Below, piece by piece: positions 58,745 to 64,000 of a DNA stretch of 64,000 nucleotides (within the stretch, counting starts at the first letter, position 1; every line of letters begins with the position of its first letter). The DNA comes from Streptococcus suis (GTDB lineage Bacteria; Bacillota; Bacilli; Lactobacillales; Streptococcaceae): positions 207,910 through 271,909 of the forward strand of contig NZ_JAGFUX010000003.1 in the NCBI RefSeq assembly GCF_017601095.1. The letters are read 5' to 3'. The notes under the pieces are model-generated. The model ran no database searches. It was not told the origin of the DNA and saw only the letters and a list, made by a program, of their open reading frames with translations. The position numbers and the translations under genes are program-made.

Positions 58745-58773
58745 ATATTAACACGAATAACTGGTTATGTCCA
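58745..58773 (-). promoter_or_regulatory. Promoter of bgaC overlapped by a palindromic operator
   Basis: On the minus strand TGGACA (58768-58773), 17 bp spacer and TAATAT (58745-58750) with extended TGT form a good promoter. The inverted repeat ACTGG-N6-CCAGT (58760-58775) covers the -35 box, so a bound regulator would block polymerase. The core TGGTTATGTCCA differs at two positions from the perfect palindrome TGGTTATAACCA upstream of the second GntR gene. Confidence 0.65.
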
Positions 58774-58827
58774 GTCTTTTTTTGAAAAAAATTTATTTAT
58801 TTTATATTTTTCTTTTTTTAAACTATT

Positions 58828-58836
58828 TAGTATAAT
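58828..58836 (+). promoter_or_regulatory. Probable promoter of the first GntR gene
   Basis: TATAAT at 58831-58836 in a T-rich stretch, 43 bp before the ATG. The -35 region is weak. It diverges from the bgaC promoter. Confidence 0.45.
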
Positions 58837-58878
58837 AAGGTAGAAGGGAAAAGATTAGGAATAGAAAGGAAACAAACT

Positions 58879-59586
58879 ATGAAAGTACCTAAGTATCAGC
58901 TGGTCCAAAACGACCTGCGACAACAAATTATTTCTGGAAAATTTGAAAATGGGGACAAATTCTATACTGAGTCAGAATTAACCAAAATTTTCAACGTAAG
59001 TTCTATTACTGTTATCCGTGCTGTGAATGAGCTGGTTAAGGATGGCTATTTGATTCGTCAGCAAGGAAAGGGAACCTTTGTCTCTCGCTCTCGTAAAGGA
59101 AAACTCGTAGAGTTTTCTGATATTGAGATTTTCCCACTTGAAACTGAATCCGTTGTAGTGATTTCTTGCGAAAAAGGAAATGACCCACAGATCCTAGAAA
59201 AATTAGAGCTTGATAAATCTGACTTCTACTACAAGATTGTCCGTGTTCGTATTGCAGGTGACACGCCATATATCTACCAGCAGTCACACATTCCTGCTCG
59301 CTATATCCAGCAACCATCTGCTGACTTGCAACACTTCCAGTCACTTTACCAACGCTTCAAGCTTGATTTCAACATTCACATGTCTGAAGAACCCTTTGTC
59401 GAAATCAACGAAGTTGTTCCAATTCCAGCATTTGCAGCCGACCACTTAAAACTAACTATTGGTGAACCAGCTGTTTTCCAAACAAAAGTAACACAAAAGA
59501 GTGGCAGCAACGAAGTTCTTGAGTATGTAGAAACTTTTAAACATTGGAAATACTTCAAAATTGAAATCGCTGCTAATAGACGTTAA
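58879..59586 (+). CDS. GntR/HutC family transcriptional regulator (bgaC locus)
   Basis: The 235-residue protein has an N-terminal winged helix (YQLVQNDLRQQIISGKFENG; SELTKIFNVSSITVIRAVNE; LIRQQGKGTFVS) and a C-terminal UTRA effector domain (YYKIVRVRIAGDTPYIYQQS; VFQTKVTQKSG). UTRA domains bind sugar phosphates. Divergent placement from bgaC is the same as that of the pneumococcal regulator of this locus. AGAAAGGAAACAAACT precedes the ATG. Confidence 0.93.
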   Translation: MKVPKYQLVQNDLRQQIISGKFENGDKFYTESELTKIFNVSSITVIRAVNELVKDGYLIRQQGKGTFVSRSRKGKLVEFSDIEIFPLETESVVVISCEKGNDPQILEKLELDKSDFYYKIVRVRIAGDTPYIYQQSHIPARYIQQPSADLQHFQSLYQRFKLDFNIHMSEEPFVEINEVVPIPAFAADHLKLTIGEPAVFQTKVTQKSGSNEVLEYVETFKHWKYFKIEIAANRR

Positions 59587-59615
59587 AAAAGAATTAGGAA
59601 ACCTAATTCTTTTTT
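59585..59615. terminator. Bidirectional terminator between the two GntR genes
   Basis: AAAAAAGAATTAGG and CCTAATTCTTTTTT form a perfect 14-pair stem around AAA. It overlaps the stop codon of the minus-strand gene and touches that of the plus-strand gene. Confidence 0.88.
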
Positions 59616-60346
59616 TCTTCACTTCTCACATGGCTGATTTTATAGCGGAACAAGTCTGCCCTAGCAATACTAAAGGTATACTCAATCATCCGATTTTTAT
59701 TATTAAAGGTCTTTCGAATTAAGTGCAAGACTGGACTACCACTTTTTATCTCCAGTAGCTTAGCTTCATTTTCGAGAGCAATGCTAGCGTAAAACTCTTC
59801 TTCCGCCAGCCGAACCGTTTGTCCGAATTCTTCTGAAAATAACTCATAGAGAGGCTTACGCTCCAAAGCAGCAACTGTCAGATTTTCAAACAAGAGATAG
59901 GGTAAATAGGTCCTCTCCAACATCATGGCAATTCCGTCTGCCAAGCGCAAACGCTCCAATTCGATAATAGCTGAACCAATTTCCACCTGCAATTGATCTG
60001 CAAGGAAGTCTGAGGCTTCGATAGTACGAAAAGACAGAATCTTAGTCTGAGGTCGTTTGCCCATTTTCCTCATTTGATCGGTAAAACTGTAGGCCGTTGA
60101 CAAATCCACAGCTGGTTCCAAAATCTCAGAAACGTAAGTACCTTTTCCATGTTTTTTGTAGACAAAGCCACGTTTTTCTAATTCCTGTAGGGCTAATCGT
60201 ACCGTTATTCGACTGACACCATATAGCTGAGTCAATTCTCTTTCCGAAAAGAGCTTTTCATTGGGCTTCATTGTTTCTCGAATTTTCAACTCTAGCACAT
60301 CTACCAATTGGAGATAGAGGGGCTTATCACTGGTACTGTCAAACAT
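59603..60346 (-). CDS. GntR/HutC family transcriptional regulator
   Basis: The 247-residue protein has a winged helix (KPLYLQLVDVLELKIRETMK; ERELTQLYGVSRITVRLALQ; YKKHGKGTYVSEI) and a UTRA domain (ELERLRLADGIAMMLERTYL; HLIRKTFNNKNRMIEYTFSI). It resembles NagR/YvoA-type regulators of amino-sugar genes, but its ligand is not known. The ATG at 60346 follows AAGGAGGCTCTTCT. A perfect 12 bp palindrome lies between its promoter and the ribosome site, which suggests autoregulation. It ends convergent to the first GntR gene. Confidence 0.92.
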   Translation of the reverse strand: MFDSTSDKPLYLQLVDVLELKIRETMKPNEKLFSERELTQLYGVSRITVRLALQELEKRGFVYKKHGKGTYVSEILEPAVDLSTAYSFTDQMRKMGKRPQTKILSFRTIEASDFLADQLQVEIGSAIIELERLRLADGIAMMLERTYLPYLLFENLTVAALERKPLYELFSEEFGQTVRLAEEEFYASIALENEAKLLEIKSGSPVLHLIRKTFNNKNRMIEYTFSIARADLFRYKISHVRSEEKKN

Positions 60347-60363
60347 AGAAGAGCCTCCTTTAT

Positions 60364-60375
60364 TGGTTATAACCA
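60364..60375 (-). promoter_or_regulatory. Palindromic operator TGGTTATAACCA
   Basis: The 12 bp palindrome is perfect and lies 18 bp before the start codon and 5 bp downstream of the -10 box. It resembles the TGGTNTANACCA-type sites of GntR/HutC regulators such as NagR and DasR. Confidence 0.65.
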
Positions 60376-60380
60376 CTTTT

Positions 60381-60409
60381 AGTATATGTTATTCTAAAAA
60401 GAAAATCAA
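60381..60409 (-). promoter_or_regulatory. Promoter of the second GntR gene
   Basis: TTGATT (60404-60409), 17 bp spacer, TATACT (60381-60386) on the minus strand. Confidence 0.7.
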
Positions 60410-60430
60410 GAGAATATACTATTTCAAGAC

Positions 60431-60458
60431 AAAAAAATAGAGTAGTGTTACTCTATTT
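60431..60458 (-). terminator. Terminator of the rRNA methyltransferase gene
   Basis: AAATAGAGTA and TACTCTATTT pair around four bases; seven T follow in the minus-strand RNA. It starts 2 bp after the stop. Confidence 0.85.
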
Positions 60459-60459
60459 C

Positions 60460-61824
60460 TCATTTCATTTTTTCTAAGCGCGTCAGTTTCACAACCGCCT
60501 CTGTTCGTGCAGTATGAGGAAACATATCAACGGATTGGATATATTCTACCTGATAAGCTTTTGTAAGTTCAACCAAATCTCGAGCCAAGGTCGAAACATT
60601 GCAGGAAACATAGACCATTTTAGCTGGCTTGAACTTCAAAATTGTTTTGAGAAGTTTTTCATCCAGGCCAGTCCGAGGAGGATCCACCACCAGGGCATCA
60701 GCACGATAACCTTCCTGATACCACTTAGGAATAATCACTTCAGCCTTACCAGCTTCATAGTGGGTATTGGTTAAACCCATTCTCTTAGCGTTGACCTTTG
60801 CATCCTCAATTGCTTCTGGTATGATGTCCATTCCTCGAACAGACTTAACCTTTCGTGCAAAGGCAAAACCGATAGTCCCTACTCCACAGTATGCATCAAT
60901 CAAGTTTTCATCGCCCCTTAAGTCCAAGGCCTTAACAGCCTCCCCATAGAGAACTTCTGTCTGTTGCGGGTTCAATTGGTAAAATGCCCGAGGTGACAAG
61001 GAAAACTCGAAGTCCAAAACAGCTTCAGAAATGGCATCTTGTCCCCACAGAATATCCGTTCGCTCCCCATAAATATCACTTGATTTTTTCTTGTTCCAGT
61101 TGAGAGCAACCGTTACAATCTCAGGAAAGATTTCAACTAAATCTTGAATCAACTTGGTCAAATTCACCTGACAGGAAGTCACAAAAATTAATTGGACCTG
61201 CCCTGTCTGTCTTGCCCGACGCACCATGACCGTCCGAATCCCCTGGATTTTACGTTCATCATAGATAGGAATTCGATGTTTGGTCAATAAATCTGCTACT
61301 ACATTTATTATGCGCTGGGTCGTCTGATCCTGGACCAAACAATCTTGAATTGGAATCAAACGATGGGAATTTTCAGCATAAAGCCCCGCATGAACCTCGC
61401 CCTTAAACAGACGCGTTTGAAATTGCAGCTTAGCCCGATAGTGGCTAGGTTGGTCCATCCCAATCGTCTCCAATATCGGATAGTCTTCATAACCACTCGG
61501 TTGAAATTTCTTCAAAGCTTGCTTCAACAAATCTGCTTTAAAATCCAATTGCTTATCATAGCGGAGGTGCATAATCTGGCAGCCACCACAAGCCTGGTAA
61601 ATCTCACAAGCAGGCTCCACCCGAAACTTTGAAGCCTTGTTCACCTTCAGCAACCGCGCTTCCACAAAATTCCGTTTGACAGAAGTGATTTGACAATAAA
61701 CCTCTTCACCCTTTAAAGCGCCAGGCACAAAAACAAGAGTCTTCTGATAGAAACCAATTCCCTCACCATTGATGCCCATTCGCTTGATTTTCAGCGGAAT
61801 CCGCTGTTTGACTTCTAATCTCAT
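60460..61824 (-). CDS. 23S rRNA (uracil-5-)-methyltransferase, RlmD/RumA family
   Basis: The 454-residue enzyme makes 5-methyluridine in 23S rRNA. It opens with a TRAM domain ([20 protein letters not shown]), has the iron-sulfur Cys pattern Cys73, Cys79, Cys82 (CGGC) and Cys162, the SAM-binding block [28 protein letters not shown] and the catalytic Cys in [14 protein letters not shown]. Streptococci have more than one RumA relative, so U747 versus U1939 specificity is not assigned. No good ribosome site precedes the ATG at 61824. Confidence 0.94.
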   Translation of the reverse strand: MRLEVKQRIPLKIKRMGINGEGIGFYQKTLVFVPGALKGEEVYCQITSVKRNFVEARLLKVNKASKFRVEPACEIYQACGGCQIMHLRYDKQLDFKADLLKQALKKFQPSGYEDYPILETIGMDQPSHYRAKLQFQTRLFKGEVHAGLYAENSHRLIPIQDCLVQDQTTQRIINVVADLLTKHRIPIYDERKIQGIRTVMVRRARQTGQVQLIFVTSCQVNLTKLIQDLVEIFPEIVTVALNWNKKKSSDIYGERTDILWGQDAISEAVLDFEFSLSPRAFYQLNPQQTEVLYGEAVKALDLRGDENLIDAYCGVGTIGFAFARKVKSVRGMDIIPEAIEDAKVNAKRMGLTNTHYEAGKAEVIIPKWYQEGYRADALVVDPPRTGLDEKLLKTILKFKPAKMVYVSCNVSTLARDLVELTKAYQVEYIQSVDMFPHTARTEAVVKLTRLEKMK

Positions 61825-61861
61825 ACTACTATTTTACCTAAATTTTCGGTATAATGAAAGA

Positions 61862-62638
61862 ATGAAAATCACAAAGTTAGAAAAGAAGAAACGCCTCTAC
61901 CTCCTAGAAACAGACCAGAACAAACAAGCCTATATTACTGAAGATACAATTGTGCGATTTTTCCTCACCAAAGGAAAAGAAATCAGCGAACATGAATGGA
62001 AAGAACTGATACAGTTCGCACAATTCTCTTATGGAAAAAACCTGGCTCTATACTACCTCTATTTTAAAAAGAGAACGAAAAAAGAAGTCGAAACCTATCT
62101 TGAAAAACATGACGTCGATCCCCTCACCATCCCTGACATCTTACACAAACTCCAGGAAGAAAATTGGATAGACGACCAGGACTATGTCCAACAAGTCCTC
62201 TTTCAAAATGCCCTTTCTGGAGACAAGGGCCCACAAGCACTAAGACAAAAACTGTATCAAAAAGGAATTTCTAAGCATATCATTGAGGCTTGCTTAGAGT
62301 TAGAAGAATTTGATGAAATTGCCGAAAAAGTAGCAAAAAAACTACACAAAAAATACTTAGGCAAGTATTCTGATCGAGCCTTAAAACAGAAAGTAAAACA
62401 AGGACTTTTATTAAAGGGATTCGAAAATAAAGAAGCTGACAAAGCACTCCAAAAAATAGAATGGGTGCAAGATGAGCAAGAACAGGAAACCTTACTAAAC
62501 AAAGAATTAGACAAGGCCTACAGAAAATATAGCCGAACGGATACTGATTATTCCTTAGAACAAAAAATCATCCGCTATCTTCTGAGAAAAGGATATGATT
62601 ACGATAAAATAAAAAGAGCCTTAAGAGAATATATGTAA
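61862..62638 (+). CDS. recX: Regulatory protein RecX
   Basis: RecX binds RecA filaments and limits their activity. The 258-residue protein has the helical repeats of the family: ALYYLYFKKRTKKEVETYLE, LHKLQEENWIDDQDYVQQVL, GPQALRQKLYQKGISKHIIE and RKYSRTDTDYSLEQKIIRYL. The ATG at 61862 is used since translation before it has no site and would overlap the divergent gene's start. TATAAT at 61850-61855 lies only 6 bp before the ATG, so the transcript could be leaderless. Confidence 0.93.
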   Translation: MKITKLEKKKRLYLLETDQNKQAYITEDTIVRFFLTKGKEISEHEWKELIQFAQFSYGKNLALYYLYFKKRTKKEVETYLEKHDVDPLTIPDILHKLQEENWIDDQDYVQQVLFQNALSGDKGPQALRQKLYQKGISKHIIEACLELEEFDEIAEKVAKKLHKKYLGKYSDRALKQKVKQGLLLKGFENKEADKALQKIEWVQDEQEQETLLNKELDKAYRKYSRTDTDYSLEQKIIRYLLRKGYDYDKIKRALREYM

Positions 62639-62662
62639 AATCTACCACCGAAGACAAAAATA

Positions 62663-62671
62663 TGATATAAT
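62663..62671 (+). promoter_or_regulatory. Extended -10 promoter of the NtdP-like gene
   Basis: TGATATAAT (-10 at 62666-62671), about 40 bp before the GTG start. Confidence 0.5.
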
Positions 62672-62711
62672 GGTGGAGATAAAATTGTAATTGTAGAAAG
62701 TTGGTAGCCAA

Positions 62712-63245
62712 GTGAAATTACCAAAAGAAGGCGACTTTATTACAATTCAAAGTTATAAACATGATGGCGAACTCCACCGCTCGTGGAGAGACACCATGGT
62801 ACTAAAAACAACAGAAAATGCTATTATTGGTGTGAACAATCATACATTGGTCACAGAAAATGATGGCAGACGCTGGGTTACCAGAGAACCTGCAATTGTC
62901 TATTTTCATAAAAAATACTGGTTCAATATCATTGCTATGATTCGAGACAATGGCGTTTCCTATTATTGCAATTTAGCTAGTCCTTATATCCTCGACAACG
63001 AAGCCTTAAAATACATCGATTATGACTTGGATGTTAAGGTTTTTGCTGATGGAGAAAAAAGACTACTTGATGTTGATGAATATGAAAAGCACCGAAAACT
63101 CATGCAGTACCCTGAAGACATTGATTTTATTCTAAAAGAAAATGTCAAAATCCTCGTTGATTGGATTAATAACCAAAAAGGGCCATTCTCACCAGCTTAT
63201 GTCAATATTTGGTACAAACGATATTTAGAACTGCGAAGTAGATAA
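62712..63245 (+). CDS. DUF402 nucleoside tri-/diphosphate phosphatase (NtdP-like)
   Basis: The 177-residue protein matches the DUF402/NtdP family at full length: [80 protein letters not shown] and [12 protein letters not shown], with the acidic metal-binding residues in the last two blocks. Family members hydrolyse NTPs and NDPs. The start is GTG. The ribosome site is weak (GTTGGTAG). Confidence 0.9.
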   Translation: MKLPKEGDFITIQSYKHDGELHRSWRDTMVLKTTENAIIGVNNHTLVTENDGRRWVTREPAIVYFHKKYWFNIIAMIRDNGVSYYCNLASPYILDNEALKYIDYDLDVKVFADGEKRLLDVDEYEKHRKLMQYPEDIDFILKENVKILVDWINNQKGPFSPAYVNIWYKRYLELRSR

Positions 63246-63249
63246 AGTC

Positions 63250-63272
63250 AAAACCTGTTTAACAGGTTTTTT
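63250..63272 (+). terminator. Terminator after the NtdP-like gene
   Basis: AAAACCTG and CAGGTTTT pair around TTTAA, followed by TT. The DUF960 ribosome site follows directly, so some read-through is likely. Confidence 0.7.
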
Positions 63273-63288
63273 CTATAGAAAGGAAATT

Positions 63289-63609
63289 ATGGGATTTTCA
63301 ACAACCAAGGGCCGATATGCTAGTTTTGGCATTGTTACTTCATTACCAGGCCAACTCATTGACCAAGTTTGGTATCTGATAGACAATTACTTAAAAGGAG
63401 TCTTCCCTTTACCGAACCTCTTACGAATTCAACTTCTCAATAAAAACGGAAAGATTCAGTTTCACTTTAAACACCAGAGTCTACCCATTTCCATTCTAAT
63501 TGATAGTAAAGAGCGTTTTGATCCCTTCTACCCAACAAAAGTCCTTGTAATAGATAAAGAAGGAATCCAAACCATTCTGCTCCCAGATGAAATACATTAT
63601 CACGATTAA
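63289..63609 (+). CDS. DUF960 family protein
   Basis: The 106-residue protein fits DUF960, a short family of lactic-acid bacteria and staphylococci with unknown function (GRYASFGIVTSLPGQLIDQV; LLRIQLLNKNGKIQFHFKHQ). AGAAAGGAAATT precedes the ATG. It lies 43 bp after the NtdP-like gene and is followed by a strong terminator. Confidence 0.85.
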   Translation: MGFSTTKGRYASFGIVTSLPGQLIDQVWYLIDNYLKGVFPLPNLLRIQLLNKNGKIQFHFKHQSLPISILIDSKERFDPFYPTKVLVIDKEGIQTILLPDEIHYHD

Positions 63610-63635
63610 AAACCCCAAGATAACTTGGGGTTTTT
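63608..63635 (+). terminator. Terminator of the DUF960 gene
   Basis: AAAACCCCAAG and CTTGGGGTTTT pair around ATAA; T run follows. It overlaps the stop codon. Confidence 0.88.
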
Positions 63636-63676
63636 AAAACGCATTTAGAAAGCAACAAAACTGAGTAAAATTTCAA

Positions 63677-63696
63677 GAAAAAAGAGCTAACGCTCT
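63677..63696 (-). terminator. Terminator of the rRNA-tRNA operon
   Basis: AGAGC and GCTCT pair around GTTA and are followed by six T in the minus-strand RNA, just beyond tRNA-Glu. Confidence 0.75.
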
Positions 63697-63701
63697 AAAT
63701 A

Positions 63702-63773
63702 TAGTCCGTACGGGATTCGAACCCGTGTTACCGCCGTGAAAAGGCGGTGTCTTAACCCCTTGACCAACGGACC
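63702..63773 (-). tRNA. tRNA-Glu (anticodon TTC)
   Basis: The 72-base minus-strand gene has acceptor arms GGTCCGT and ACGGACT, discriminator A, T-loop GGTTCGAATCC and anticodon loop CTTTTCA with TTC. No CCA is encoded. It is the last gene of the rRNA operon, 22 bp after tRNA-Asn. Confidence 0.95.
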
Positions 63774-63795
63774 ATAAACTAAAGATTTCTCTTTA

Positions 63796-63868
63796 CTCCG
63801 CCAACAGGGCTCGAACCTGTGACATCATGATTAACAGTCATGCGCTCTACCAACTGAGCTATGGCGGA
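63796..63868 (-). tRNA. tRNA-Asn (anticodon GTT)
   Basis: The 73-base minus-strand gene has acceptor arms TCCGCCA and TGGCGGA, discriminator G, D-arm AGCTCAGTTGGTAGAGC, T-loop GGTTCGAGCC and anticodon loop CTGTTAA with GTT. It lies 5 bp from the 5S rRNA gene. Confidence 0.95.
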
Positions 63869-63873
63869 TTCAC

Positions 63874-63989
63874 GCTAAGCGACTACCGTATCTCACAGGG
63901 GGCAACCCCCAACTACTTCAGGCGTTCTAGGGCTTAACTGCTGTGTTCGGCATGGGAACAGGTGTATCTCCTAGGCTATCGTCACTTAA
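63874..63989 (-). rRNA. 5S ribosomal RNA
   Basis: The 116-base minus-strand sequence starts TTAAGTGACGATAGCCTAGG and contains GCCGAACACAGCAGTTAAGC and the GGGGGTTGCCCCCTGTGAGA arm, all standard for streptococcal 5S rRNA. The 3' end is GTCGCTTAGC. 23S and 16S rRNA genes are expected beyond position 64000 on the same strand. Confidence 0.95.
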
Positions 63990-64000
63990 CTACTGAGTCT

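Overview
The window looks like a chromosomal segment of a low-GC streptococcus, most probably Streptococcus suis. The reasons are the gene set and order (divIB/ftsA/ftsZ/sepF/ylmH/divIVA next to ileS, short streptococcal DUF families 1797, 1827, 1912, 3165 and 960, a YSIRK-type surface protein, a mevalonate pathway, bgaC with a mannose-family PTS). Species is inferred from recall and was not checked by search.

Layout from left to right. 1-3630: a large exported GH31 glycosidase, cut by the window edge. 3631-4357: a gene-free stretch with an almost perfect 227 bp tandem duplication. 4358-5044: gpmA. 5269-8976: upper mevalonate pathway (thiolase, HMG-CoA synthase, HMG-CoA reductase). 8985-9971: a GNAT gene and four 57 bp tandem repeats. 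9972-17946: hup, then ypmS/ypmR/degV, then recN-argR-tlyA-ispA-xseB-xseA, all on the minus strand. 18094-25711: a zinc metalloprotease, folD, an amino-acid ABC pair, clpE behind a CtsR box, a Nudix hydrolase and DUF1827. 25818-38562: ileS behind a T-box, then the division and cell-wall cluster (divIVA, ylmH, yggT, sepF, ylmE, ftsZ, ftsA, divIB, murG, murD). 38749-43349: a mechanosensitive channel, DUF3165, typA and asnA.

43416-48894 is the accessory region. It holds a cytosine-5 DNA methyltransferase, a probable type II restriction enzyme, a YjbR-EVE fusion overlapping the enzyme gene by 4 bp, a gene broken by one nonsense codon, a decayed coding remnant, and a short ORF that looks like a deletion scar joining the start of one defence gene to the end of a HerA-type ATPase gene. 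This is the likeliest place for something undescribed.

48972-52369: valS and a VOC protein behind a second T-box. 53123-60346: a host-glycan utilisation locus (galM, EIIA/D/C/B, GH35 beta-galactosidase) with two GntR/HutC regulators, a cre site and two operator-like palindromes that share a core; agaS, normally found here in pneumococcus, is absent and a structured non-coding stretch sits in its place. 60460-63609: rlmD, recX, an NtdP-like phosphatase and DUF960. The right edge carries tRNA-Glu, tRNA-Asn and 5S rRNA, the end of an rRNA operon on the minus strand.

Functional links: the thiolase-MvaS-MvaA set and IspA (farnesyl diphosphate synthase) are in the same window and serve one isoprenoid route; MurD, MurG and the Fts/DivIVA set build the septum; the exported GH31 enzyme and the bgaC-PTS-galM set would both harvest host glycans.
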